DNA from: Lumbricus rubellus
Taxonomy: Eukaryota; Annelida; Clitellata; Crassiclitellata; Lumbricidae
Direction: 5' to 3'
Length of the DNA: 64,000 bases
Assembly: GCA_945859605.1 (NCBI GenBank)
Contig: OX243817.1
Location: 31,062,862-31,126,861 of the forward strand
A program made the translations under genes and the position numbers. Position 1 is the stretch's first letter. Each line of letters begins with the position of its first letter. Below, in pieces: positions 31,274 to 41,576 of the stretch. The notes under the pieces are model-generated. The model was given only the letters and a program-made list of their open reading frames with translations. It was not told the DNA's origin and did not search any database.

Positions 31274-33146
31274 CTGTATAGAGGACAAACGTGTTATGTC
31301 CATGTTTTTTCGAAATCCATGTTTTTGGCGATTCTAATAGGTAATGGCATAAGGCTTCAGAGCACAATAGTTATAATTATGTCCTGCTAAAGGCGTTATC
31401 ATGGTGCAATACACAGTTTACAAATGTCGTATGTCCTCTTCGTAAAAATCCTCAGAGCACAAATGTGATATGTGGACATACGACATTTGTGCTCGGAGAA
31501 ATACGGCCAATCAGCTATTGTTTACGCTACTTCTATGCAAGATGGCGTCAAGCCAGTCGGCATGCTGACTGTTCAGATTTTGTTATTTTATTAAAATTAA
31601 TAAGAGTTTACTGTTAAAAAATTATAGTAAATGGCAGTCATTATTCTGCCAGTCGGTCTAAAGTAATCAAAGATGATTTCATAAAGTTCAGTCGCGATTA
31701 TCCGATGTTCGCTCCTCTTGCGAAGTCAATGGTCTTAATCTCGAGTTCAACTTCATACAGTGTGAATACCAATCGTAAGTTGACCATAATATTGCATCTG
31801 TATTTCGATAGAATTATTTGACAAACAGCGGGTTGCAAATAGCCTATAATTTATTTCTCAAGCGTTTAACACGATAACAGATGGGTTTAATGTTTGCAAG
31901 TTTAACTGCAATATGCAGTGCAAAGCCTTCTCCGAAATGAGTAGGCCTAATGGAACACTGGTCATAGGTAAACTTTATCACAGAGATTGTTTAATGTCAT
32001 TGATGTAGGATACATTCTTTCATCATTTTTTTCTGGTTTTTCTGTTGCTTTGTTTCTTGAGATCCCGTAACTAGTAGACATTTTTGATATTGTCTTTTCT
32101 ATAATTGTTACAATTAGCCTAAGCTTATTGTTTGCATTATTGTTACAGGATACTTACAACAAAGGCAGACTGTGAACGGATATCAATAATCAAAAGAAGT
32201 ATAAGAGCACAGCATACTGATATGAAAGCAGCAAAGACCAATATACTGTGAAAGTGCTGATTCAGTTGTAGATGGTGAAATGGGACTAGGTTGTACAAGT
32301 TTCAATAATTATGAAGAAGTAGTTTCTGCACAATTTTGTCCAGGAACAGCACAGTAACTGTTAGCTGCTGGTTAGAACATCTAATAAGCAGAAAATATGA
32401 GCCGTGTGTGTTGTTTATGATGAATGGTCGAAGGAAAAGAGTGAAAAAAGCTGTTCTGCAAAACACTATCTCTTCATTGTAAGCCATCGAGGTGGCCACT
32501 ACGTTCAGCATTTCAATACTTTTTGCCAGAGAGCAAACATTTCACCAACATTTTTTATTGTCATTGACCTTTCATCTATTTTGTTAAATTCTGTTAACCC
32601 TTTAGACAAAAATCAAATACAGTTTGCTAGCACTTCTTTTTTCCAATGAATCGTTACAATATTTTAGCCAAATTTTGATGATCTCAAGAACAATGATAAT
32701 TTTATGTGTGACTTAAAACAGAAATTTGAGCCTGTGACTTATGTAAAAGCAAGTTTACATGTCCAATTTTACTTACTTGCTTATTTGCAAGCTTGCTTAA
32801 CTCTGTTTTGGCCTTTTAAATAGCAAACAAGCCCAGTACACATGTTTTATTAATGATCTGTTGAATGTGATATGTCCATGTTACAAAGATTTTTGTAGAG
32901 CACAAATGTCGTATGTCCATTTTCGGGCACCCCGCCCCTATAAACTTCCTTTTTTTGTGTTATTCTCATGTCACTTGATACCATTGCTCTGTTTACCTTG
33001 TTCCCTGTTTAAATACGTATTCAATGACACCAAGAAAGTATGATAATGTTACTTTCTTATATTTTTCATAAGCATTTGAAATTAGAAATTCAGTTTTCTC
33101 GAAATAATGAAATATGGACATAACACGTTTGTCCTCTATACAGTCG
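31271..33146. mobile_element. 1.9-kb TIR transposon in a TA repeat, internal CACAAATGTCGTATGTCC words
   Basis: The ends are a perfect inverted pair of 33 bp (31271-31303 and 33114-33146) beginning CGACTGTATAGAGGACAAAC, each bordered by a TA microsatellite, so insertion was at TA. Inside, CACAAATGTCGTATGTCC-like words lie in both orientations at about 31424, 31456, 31473 and 32899, with a palindromic pair at 31456-31495. No transposase frame is recognised, so it is likely non-autonomous. Its right end is only about 115 bp past the stop codon of lectin gene A, so it may lie in or next to that gene's 3' UTR. Confidence 0.75.
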
Positions 33147-33261
33147 ATATATATATATATATATAATTTCAAGAAGCCGCTATGGTGGCTATAAGCTATA
33201 ACCACCTGAATATAATTGTCGCCCTCGTTTCTGAAAGGCTACATCGACGCATTTTGTACAT

Positions 33262-33539
33262 TCACATGTGTAGTTCACAGATTGCACAGAATAAGGAGTC
33301 ACATTCATTGTCATTCCATGTATTGCTTCGTCCTGTCGAAATGTGGGCGCAGTTTTCCTTCGATTGATGGCAGTCGGGGTTATTAAAACCCCAGTTAGTA
33401 TAGCTGAAGGGTATCTCGATTCCTCGCAGTGGTTTCCAAACGTATGGATCACTACAGCGACTGGCGTTTCTCGTCTGTCCACCAATCCAGATCACATTCC
33501 CAGCAGGCGGCCATGGCGTGTTGAAGCAGCTACTGCTGT
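33262..33539 (-). CDS. Lectin gene A, exon 3 (C-terminal half of C-type lectin domain)
   Basis: Last exon of the gene whose exons are complement(48406..49642), (34958..35143) and (33262..33539). It begins after the acceptor TGTAGCAG and encodes SSCFNTPWPP, WIGG (the WIGL position), the FSYTNWGFNNPD segment where the sugar-specificity triplet is NPD rather than EPN or QPD, and WNDNECDSLFCAICE, with WND (calcium ligands) and the final cysteines, ending in TGA at 33262-33264. 278 nt, entering in phase 1, which fits exon 2. C-type lectins bind carbohydrate, often with calcium; the protein is predicted to be secreted. Confidence 0.88.
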
Positions 33540-34957
33540 CTGCTACAATCGTCAAAATGAGTAGGCCCAATACGATTATGTTCAGAATAACTATGGCTAT
33601 AGTTTCGTCGATCGTCCCTTTAACCTTAAACTTGCGTCTTTTCTTTCTCTTTTTCGCTCTTTCTCTCACTACCTATATCCGCCTCTGTCTCCGTCTGTCT
33701 GTTTCTGTCCGTCTGTCTGTCTCTTTCACAGTATATTTACATAATTTATATGGAATTAAAAATTTATGAGGCAGATAGAAGTTACAAAGTGACCTTTTAC
33801 GAGTGCAGAGTATTGATAGGAGTGGCCCGTAAACGCAGAGTGAACTAGATAGGTTAAACGGAAGATGACCTGCAGTAGATGTGCACGTGATAAGTATAGC
33901 TGCTCAATGTACATGTAGCAGCATATGTGTGGGAAGCACGTGTATGTGAAGAGAGATGGACACAGAGGCAGAGGGGTAGACAGAGAGAAGAGGTATTTTA
34001 TAGGTCCTAGATGTAGCAGCAAGATGAGTGATTGGACATGTGTAGTAACCACAAAGAGGAGGATGGGCTAAGCTAAGTTCAGAAGGCTATTTCCTCTGCC
34101 AGCCTAGCAGGTAGAGGGTCGTCCAGGCAGCAACCAGACTGACTAGTCAGCAGGTAACTGACGTCAGCAGGGAACTGACTGGGCAGTGGGCAGTTTGACT
34201 GGTTAGCCAGGAAGTGAAGAATGCGGACCTAAAATGGTCATCTTAGAAGAGGAACCAAGGTATGCAGATTGACCAGAGAGAGTTGGCTATGTAGATATAT
34301 GTAGACCGAGTAGCGTAGTACATGTACATGTAGTTGTCCCGGAAGACGCTCGGCTTCATATCCGCAGCTGTGGCCGCTTAGCAGTCCAGATCTCGATCTT
34401 GCGCGTATGATTGAAGAGTGTCAGCTGTTTGACCAGGTGATCCATCTACCGGACCATCAAACAGTAGCCTCTACGTCCATGGTCGTGTGTTCGTGAACAA
34501 AAAGGACATTTTGAACACCATTTATATCTGAATTTCACTTCCTTTCAGCTTTTGTATGTTGGAAAGGTCCATTTTTCGGTGCTGCATCTCAAACGCTCAT
34601 AAATTTGACAAACTCACGAATATTTCTAATCGGCTTTAGGACCTTGTGGAAATATGGTCACTGTTGTTGTATTTAAAATTTCAGACAAATCCTAAACGTT
34701 TTGACCCGAGTTATGACACTTTGCTGTGTGTTATACTTTATCGTGGACACCGTGTGTATATATATATAATATATATATATTGTAGTACAGTGTCTTCTGT
34801 AGCAATGTACGTATATAATATCTATATATATATATTGTAGTACAGTGTCTTCTTTCTTAGCGAGTTCTTCCCCCAACTCTGGTATAAATGCATTGCCTGT
34901 CTTGGAAACGGCTGGGGGAAACGCAACGTACGTATTATTCCACATATTAATATTTAC
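33540..34957 (-). other. Intron 2 of lectin gene A
   Basis: Bounded by a donor GT at 34956-34957 (sense GGTAAATATT) and an acceptor AG at 33540-33541. It holds short TGTC repeats (33680-33725), a GACTGACTAGTCAGCAGG-rich segment near 34135-34210, and two direct copies of TATATATTGTAGTACAGTGT (34773-34798 and 34829-34854). No gene. Confidence 0.75.
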
Positions 34958-35143
34958 CTCTGAATTGCGATTGAAGATATCTGACAATGGCATTATTTTC
35001 CTGTTGGCTTGTAATCGCAGCCAAATGTACTCCAGGCATCACTTGTCGACATCTCTCAGTTGCATCATTCCATGTCATTTTATGAAAAATGACTCTGTAG
35101 CAGCTTCCTACTTCCGGTAGGTAATCGAATCCAGGGGGACAAC
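34958..35143 (-). CDS. Lectin gene A, exon 2 (N-terminal half of C-type lectin domain)
   Basis: 186 nt, phase 1 at both ends. It encodes CPPGFDYLPEVGSCYRVIFH, MTWNDATERCRQ and HLAAITSQQENNAIVRYLQ, the start of a long-form C-type lectin domain: an N-terminal Cys pair, then W..A...C and HLA.I.S..EN..I, all standard. The acceptor is the AG at 35144-35145 and the donor GT at 34956-34957. The paralogous exon in gene B (59050-59235) is also exactly 186 nt with the same phases, which supports the borders. Confidence 0.9.
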
Positions 35144-35229
35144 CTTCACAATAAACATTTGCAACAAAATATGAATTACAGTTTTCTAAGAAATTTATAC
35201 TTATCAGTAGCTTCTTCTTTCTGTTCTCT

Positions 35230-36952
35230 GCCCTTAGGCAGGTTCGAATGTTTGACGTCTCCATTCTTCCCTGTTCTGTGCATTCTTTTTCAGCTTCTGA
35301 TAACTGTCTTTCATCATCCAGTCCAACAGTCTTTGTCTTGGTCTTCCTCTCGTTCTTTTCCCCTCCAATTTCCCCTCTATGATTGTTCTTAGCATCGAGT
35401 CTCCTCTGAGTGTGTGCCCTATCCTTCTTCTTTGTCTTTCTCTAATTGTGTGTATCATCGATCTCTTTTCTCCAACTCTTCTCAATACCTCCTCATTCGT
35501 TACATAATCCGTCCAGCTGATTCTTTCTATCCGTCTCCATAACCACATTTCAAATGCTTCTATTCTCTTGGGTGCGCTGACAAAACGGCGCAAGACAAAA
35601 CGGCGCCGACATAACGGCGCCGACAAAACGGCGCTGCCACAAAACGGCGCTGTAGCAAAACGGCGCCGACATAACGGCGCCGTTTCAAAGGGAAAATGTT
35701 TTTAGTACTTTGTTTAATTGGTAGAAACACTCAGATATATACAATTATAGTCCATCAAAACTAGATCATCTTCATCAAGTAATATAGTTAACAGACGTTT
35801 TTATAGTAGTACAAGTAGTATAAAAAAAATATAAGAAACCGCCGGGTTGTTAAATCAACAAACGGGAGTTGCCGATTTTCAAAGGCGAGTAACATCAAAA
35901 GATCGCATTGCGATAAGCGATAACACCGATAAGCTATAACACCGATAAACGATAACACCGTTTGTAACTTCTGTGGACGTTGTGTGCATAGGGCCTACCA
36001 TGTGAGAAGTTCTTCTTTCTAATTGCGTCTTATTGGCATTCAAATTGATGTAGTCTATGTTCGAATTGAGCTTGTAACGATGGGCGGCAATCTTTGAAAT
36101 CCTATATAGGCTAAGCAAACAATTACTAAACGCGTATCGTAGTCTTTGTACAGCGCCGTTATGTCAAGCGCCGTTTTGTCGGGGTGCTTTGAATTGCGCC
36201 GTTCTGTCGGCGCCGTTTTGTCGGCGCCGTTATGTCGGCGCCGTTTTGTCCGGCGCCGTTTTGTTACGGCGCCATTCTCTTGATGTCTTCCATCCTCATA
36301 GTCCATGTCTCCGATCCGTATAGCATCACACTCCACACTAAGGTTTTTACCATTCTCTTTTTCAGTTCTTTACTGATTCCACCTCTCAGTATCTCTTTTC
36401 TCTTTTCAAATGCATCTTTTCCTAGTACAATCCTCCGTTGTATTTCTCTGTGACATCTTGCATCCTCCGTATTAGTACTGCCGAGATAAGCGAATTCCGT
36501 GATTTGTTCCAGTTCTTCTCCATCAATGTATATTTTGACTACCTTCTGCTCTCCTTTGCTTATTCTCATAACCTTTGTTTTCTTTTTGTTGATTTTCATT
36601 CCATACTCTTTTGATGTTGTGTTCAGTCTGTCCATCATTGTTTGTAACCCTTCCTGACTTCCTGCCATCATTGCTTGATCGTCTGCGAATCTTAATGCCC
36701 TGATCCACATTCCTCCAACTTTTATCCCTTCCTCCAGTTCCTCCAATGCCTCTTTGATTATCTCCTCTATATAAATGTTAAACAGCAATGGTGACAGTGG
36801 ACATCCCTGTCTCACCCCCCTTCCCACCTTCCCCTGTTCTGAGTATTCTCCATCTATTCTTATCTGTACTTTTTGCCCCATATACAGATTGCCTATCAAT
36901 CTTCTATCCCTCCAGTCCACTCCAACTCTTCTCAATGCCTTCATCAGTTTAT
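35230..36952 (-). pseudogene. RTE/CFDP2-like LINE, reverse transcriptase C-terminal half (split by a transposon)
   Basis: Two open parts on the minus strand (36952-36283 and 35561-35230). The first has the reverse transcriptase core: GVRQGCPLSPLLFNIYIEEI, RALRFADDQAMMA with the catalytic FADD, FAYLGS and LYGSETWTM. The second has RPRQRLLDW and EEWRR typical of the C-terminus. If 35571-36273 plus one target-duplication copy is removed, the frame reads MEDIK-RIEAFEMW without break, so the LINE was intact here when the insertion occurred. It is 5'-truncated at the MITE at 36953. Endonuclease is not present. Confidence 0.88.
35571..36273. mobile_element. Non-autonomous MULE-like element with repetitive long TIRs
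   Basis: 703 bp. Each end is about 80-100 bp of tandem GGCGCCGACAAAACGGCGCC-type words (13-15-bp periods, alternating ACAAAACGG and ACATAACGG), in inverted order at the two ends. A perfect 9-bp target duplication ATTCTCTTG lies at 35562-35570 and 36274-36282. Long TIRs with a 9-bp duplication are typical of Mutator-like elements. The interior (35690-36140) is AT-rich without coding. Confidence 0.85.
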
Positions 36953-37289
36953 ACTGACCATGCCTACGTAGGTACTTCTTGACAAATCAGTAGCAAAAGA
37001 GATTTAATAGATGAACACTGAATTCTCCTATGACATGCTGTAATTGAATAGTTATAATTGGTTCTGAGCGTTAAGAGAGATTATGTAAAACGTAGGCTAT
37101 TACGGTAATAATGCGAACTCACACATTTAATAGAATCTGATGTATAAAGTCTCTTCTTAATCCCAATTTGCCTATTTTCTTGACTCTAATATGGGAAATT
37201 TTCATGACCTCAATTCTTTATACGTCAACTGGTTGTCAGGAGCAATCAGATTTGTCAAGAAGTAGCCTACCTACGTAGGCATGGTCAGT
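36953..37289. mobile_element. 337-bp MITE with 40-bp inverted ends
   Basis: Left ACTGACCATGCCTACGTAGG continuing to TTCTTGACAAATC; right end is the inverse with a 4-base insertion (37248-37289). Interior AT-rich. No target duplication is visible because the left flank is the truncated LINE. Confidence 0.75.
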
Positions 37290-37665
37290 GTGAATGAATG
37301 ATTCGCTTTCGATAATTGGTTGGTAGCCTAGATCTGTTCAATCAACGCAAATGTTTTGCAGAAGCTGCCTGCCTACCTTACGAACAGTTCTATCACAAGA
37401 TGTGAGAAAGTTTTCGGCACTGAATCTTTCACACCTCAGCCCCAGGGTTTAAGAGAGAAAAGGAGCTCAAAGTTATGGATCTCGTCTTGTTTACATGCTT
37501 TTGTTACAAGAACAAAGTAGCTGTGGCTCGATGCAAGTGAAGTTAGACCTAGCCTACTTGAATCTTCTCAAAACGGGCGTTGTGTAATATATGCAAGCAG
37601 CTTCACAATGCTAAAATGCTAGACTCCGCTATGTACATGGTGGGCCAAAAAACCCACCTAGGTAT
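37290..37665. other. Stretch without recognised gene
   Basis: Short unique sequence between the MITE and the gypsy LTR; nothing recognised. Confidence 0.4.
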
Positions 37666-38484
37666 TGTAGCGATCCGTGAATTTTCCCCTTAGGCCATGT
37701 TCTGCTCCCTAGGCCATGTTTCATAAGCTCCGCCCCTGGCTCTTGTTCCTCAGGCCATGTTCCATAGGCTCCGCCCCTGGGCCTTGTTCCTTAGGCCATG
37801 TTCTGCGCCGGCTCTAGTTCCTTAGTCCATGTTCTGTTCTGGGCCTTGTTCCTCAGAGGTCATGTTCCACAGAGCTCCGCCCCTAGGCTCTCATGCCCTG
37901 TAGGATATAAATAGAGGGAGCTCATAGAGAGGGTTTGACAGAGATCCTGAGTGGCCGAGTGGATTTGTAGCCCGCTCGCCACGCCGGCGGTCCGGGTTCG
38001 ATTCCCGGTCGGTCGGTTTATCGGAGATTATTTTTTCGGATCTTTACTGCGGGTGGCTCGGTCGCAATATAAACGTGGAGTGTGAGGTTGTACTCTGCCT
38101 CAGACACTAAGCATCTTCGATATGAAACAGTGTCGTTAAGCCCGAATACAACAACGAGAGGGTAGGACGACAACGAGCAAAGGAACCCGAAGAAGAGAAA
38201 TATATGTAGTCGAGGAAGAGAGCTCGTGAAGGAAGACAGTCTGTCGGTCAGTAAGGGGTTCGGTGCCGCAGTCCGAATTAAACAGTCGTTGTTGGGTTTA
38301 ATGCTGTGATCGTGACGATTCAATAAAGAGTATTGAAAAGAACTCTGTCTTCAGCATTTCTTGTGGGAAAGACGTTTCTGTGACTCTGGTTCGAATCGCT
38401 GACGGCAGAAGCGCAATAAGTCCTTCGAAATACCACGAAGGCCGAACTTACGCTCTCGGGGAGCATTTACAGTTTGACTTCACA
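37666..38484 (+). repeat. 5' LTR of the gypsy element
   Basis: Starts TGTAGCGATCC and ends near TTCACAC before the primer site. U3 has three to four 45-55-bp repeats containing GGCCATGTTC and GCTCCGCCCCTGG, each with a GC box (CCGCCCC). A TATA box GATATAAATAGAG sits at 37913-37925 and AATAAA at 38321-38326. A SINE (37935-38155) lies just downstream of the TATA box. Confidence 0.85.
37935..38155 (+). mobile_element. Full-length tRNA-derived SINE inside the LTR
   Basis: The tRNA-like head has A box TGGCCGAGTGG (37952-37962), like tRNA-Leu or -Ser, and B box GGTTCGATTCC (37995-38005). The body includes GGCTCGGTCGCAATATAAAC and ends CCCGAATACAACAAC. Flanked by an 8-bp target duplication GAGAGGGT (37927-37934 and 38156-38163). 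Same family as 13155-13291. Not a true tRNA gene. Confidence 0.8.
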
Positions 38485-38485
38485 C

Positions 38486-38508
38486 TGGTACCAGCGGAAG
38501 TGGGATTT
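38486..38508 (+). promoter_or_regulatory. Primer-binding site, tRNA-Leu-like
   Basis: TGGTACCAGCGGAAGTGGGA resembles the complement of a tRNA-Leu 3' end (TGGTxxCAGAAGTGGGATT pattern), directly after the 5' LTR. Confidence 0.65.
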
Positions 38509-38544
38509 TGAAGTTTTGCCGACGACAACCTGAGTCAACCGAGA

Positions 38545-39345
38545 ATGCTGACGGAGGACGACGAGATCACGAATAGGTATCCGATGCCCGGTGAAACCCG
38601 CACGCCATCCGACTTGTCTACGCCTGCCGCCCGGAGATCGACAATGGAGAAATTGCCGGACCGGAACGTTTTGATCGAAGAACACGATTCCGATGACGAC
38701 GAGAGACCGGCGAGGACGAGCTACCGAGAAAAGACTGACCTACTGGTTTCAAGGTCAGAATTGGAGGATCTTGGCAACCTGCTGCGAAGCCGACCAACAC
38801 AGATGAAACCCGGCCGGTTTGATGGGACCGGCTCGCTGTAGTCGTTTCTGGTGCAATTCGAGGTTTGCGCCCGCCACAACAAATGGACAGCGTCGGAAAA
38901 GGTCGACCACTTACGGTGTGCGTTGGAAAAGGCAGCGACGCAACTCCTCTGGGACTTCGGAGCGCAGCCGAACGTAAGTTACGAGGATTTTGTTGGAACG
39001 TCTCCGACAGAGATACGGGACGGAAGGTCAGGCGGAAACCGTCCGTACCCAGCTGTATTACCGTCGTCAACGAGCGGAAGAAACTGTGAGTGATCTTCTC
39101 CACGAGATCCGCCGACTCGTCGTGATGGCGTATCCCGTTCCATCCAATGAGACGACCCAGATCATCGCGAGAGACTCTTTTCTGAAGATCATGCGAGACC
39201 GTGAACTTTCGCTGAAAGTACGGGAGAGGGAGCCGAAGACTCTCGATGAAGCTTACCGAACCGCCTTGCGTCTGGAGGCCCATCCGAGAGCGACGACCGA
39301 AGGAGACCTACGAATCGCGTTCGAGGGACTCAAGAAGCCGACCTG
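38545..39345 (+). pseudogene. gag remnant of the gypsy element
   Basis: A long gag-like reading: acidic N-terminal part from 38545, an in-frame stop at 38839-38841 after DGTGSL, continuation SFLVQFEVCARHNKW, then a frame change near 38985 into LRQRYGTEGQAETVRTQL and EETVSDLLHEIRRLV up to 39345. These are the usual gypsy capsid words. Structural protein of the virus-like particle; inactive here. Confidence 0.8.
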
Positions 39346-40612
39346 AGTGCTCAGCTCCAGTCAACGCTGGACCGGTTCCTGATGACGCAACGGGACGATC
39401 AACGTCGATGGCAACGCGAGATGGAAACAAGGATCGACCAGCAGCTTCGGGATCTACGCAGCCAGGCCCCGATCGACGACGAACCTGGACGAGACGGTCG
39501 CCCCGGAAACCGCAACACGGAAACCTCCAACAGGAGACTTAGAGGCGAGCGGTGTCCTGCTTCCACTGTGGCCGAGTAGAGCACATTGCCCGGATTTGTC
39601 GTCAAGCTCGCCGTTTCCGGAACCGCGGGAACGATGCCGGAACGAGTGGAACGGATGAGCCGACGTCACCGGAACCGCCGGTGGCCATGAACCATACGAC
39701 ACGTCCGAGGTTGCCGAACCGTGCCAGCAACAATGCCGTTTACATACGCGGCACGATCAACGAACGACCGCAGCTGTGCCTGATCGACACGGGATCGGAA
39801 GTCAGCCTGGTGCCCCCCTCAACTGTCGACGGGTTAGAACTACGTTCATGTAATCGTTCTCTGATGGCTGCTAATGGGTAAGATATTCGGGTCTTTGGGA
39901 GGTCCTGTTCCCATTATGATTGGAAGAGGTTTTGATATTCCGACCACGTTCCTGGTATCCGACCAAATTACAGAGCCCATGCTAGGCATGGATTGGCTCA
40001 GGGAACACCGCTGTAGATTAGGATTTGGTGTTGGGGCCTTATTTGTTGGACGTAGGCGCATTTCTTTAGTGCGAGGAAACGGGTCGATGTGGTGTCGCCG
40101 TGTTATGGTTGCCGAGGAGGTCGTGGTGTCGCCCAAGTGCCAGAGCTATATTCCAGTAAAAACAGTGTATGGGGATTTGACCACGGTCACTCCCGCTTGG
40201 ATGACGGAAGCCCAAGAGGTTCAACCAGGGGTTCATCTTGCCCGAGTAATGGTAGATAGTAAGGCCGATACCCATGTGAGAGGTAGTGAATTTAAATGAT
40301 GACCCGGTTATATTGACTAAGGATCTGTTCCTGCGAGGTTTGCACCCGGTGCAGGTGGAATCTAGTAGACCCAGTGTAGAAGTAGTAGAATTGGCTAATG
40401 AGGCTCCTTTTAGTGAGGAATTGCCAGTTAAGTCTAGAGATGTTTCAGAAAGAGATAGCGGAATAGCGCCTGAACGTGAGTATAAACGTATGACTGGAGA
40501 TAGGCGATCAGTGGACCCGCCCATAAGGCGTAAATCGATGCCCCAGAGAAATTCTGTGCATGGAGACTTGGGTAGTGTATTCTCTGCAGGGGTTCTGCTT
40601 ATGGTTTTCTGA
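39346..40612 (+). pseudogene. Zinc-knuckle and aspartic protease remnant of the gypsy element
   Basis: A CCHC knuckle CFHCGRVEHIARIC (39558-39599) follows gag. The protease follows: LCLIDTGSEVSLVP with the catalytic DTG near 39785, a stop at 39879, then in another frame EPMLGMDWLREHRC (about 39975) typical of the C-terminal part of gypsy proteases. Sequence to 40612 (NLNDDPVILTKDLFLRGLHP) matches the protease-RT linker. Several stops separate the parts. Confidence 0.8.
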
Positions 40613-40635
40613 GCGTAATTTTCAGTGGTTCTAAG

Positions 40636-41335
40636 TCAGTAGAAGCCGTCCCGATGGTTAATTTAGAGCAGTGGTTCCCAACCTTTTTTGACTGCAGGGC
40701 CACTTTTTCTAAGTTGGAGGACACGGGGGCCACTTTTTCTTAGTTAAAGGACATTGGGGCATTTAGGGGGCCACCATGCTAAAATTTAATTAACTCGAAG
40801 CATATAAAATTGTTATAATTGAATTGATTCAAAATCGAATGTTTGATGCTATTTATAGACGTCAAATAAAATAATTTGTAATAGAAAATAATTATATCTT
40901 CTGTCCTGTCCAAATTGTCCATTTTTTTCGAATATTTGTTAAAAATTCTTTGAGAGATGTGGGCCACTTTGAGGCCTAGCGGGCCATTTTGTGAGGTCTC
41001 GCGGGCCACTTTTGGCCCGCGGGCCACGGGTTGGGAACCGCTGATTTAGAGGCTATTTCTGTTGTCAGAGCTCTCGTGGAAATTGTTATTGTTAGACACG
41101 GGGCCCATTTACAAATTTATTTGTATCAGGGAAAGAAATTTGACGGGATCCTGTTTCGGAAGCTTTGCAAAATTTTGGGGAAAGTTATAAATAGCCATCA
41201 AAGAGATTGGGGCGGGGTCCCACCACATGCCCTGGCCGCTTATACCGAGCTTCGCTGTCCGACGTGACGGGATCCACTCCAAACTGCAGGATGGTTGGAC
41301 AGAAGACGAGTAGTCTCTGACTCAGATTGAAATTG
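40636..41335 (+). pseudogene. Integrase remnant of the gypsy element (interrupted by hAT)
   Basis: Reading across the hAT insertion (40669-41043 plus one duplication) gives SKSVEAVPMVNLE-AISVVRALVEIVI, HLQIYLYQGKKFDGILFRKL (integrase core, with Tyr replacing the catalytic Asp of SDQG), then a jump to NSHQRDWGGVPPHALAAY, indicating an internal deletion, and after a frameshift DVTGSTPN. Catalytic function is lost. Confidence 0.78.
40669..41043. mobile_element. Non-autonomous hAT element in the integrase remnant
   Basis: 375 bp, ends CAGTGGTTCCCAACC / GGTTGGGAACCGCTG, perfect 8-bp target duplication ATTTAGAG (40661-40668 and 41044-41051). Interior contains GGGCCACTTTT words in both halves. The 82-codon minus frame inside is not a gene. 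Confidence 0.93.
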
Positions 41336-41576
41336 GGTAGGAGACTTTGATTGCTCTGACACACGGAACACGAACGAATTTGATTGTATTTTGTGTGCCT
41401 AATCTGAACTTTTTGTGTGAACCTTAGCTGAACTGTTTGTGTGAACGCCGAAATAGGCGCTTTTTCTGTTGGGCCGTTGGCCACGTGAATACATTTGCAT
41501 TGTATACGTTTGTCATGCGTCTAGCTTTAAGAGTTTTTAGAATCTGAGCCCGTTGGCTATTTGTGATTGCGTTGTA
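41271..41576. other. Gypsy-derived remainder
   Basis: Short degenerate sequence between the integrase remnant and the LINE; no distinct element recognised. Confidence 0.4.

Noticed and set aside
37945..38025. tRNA-Leu or tRNA-Ser gene
   Set aside because: A and B boxes are present, but the arms do not form a full cloverleaf and the sequence continues as a SINE with target duplication.
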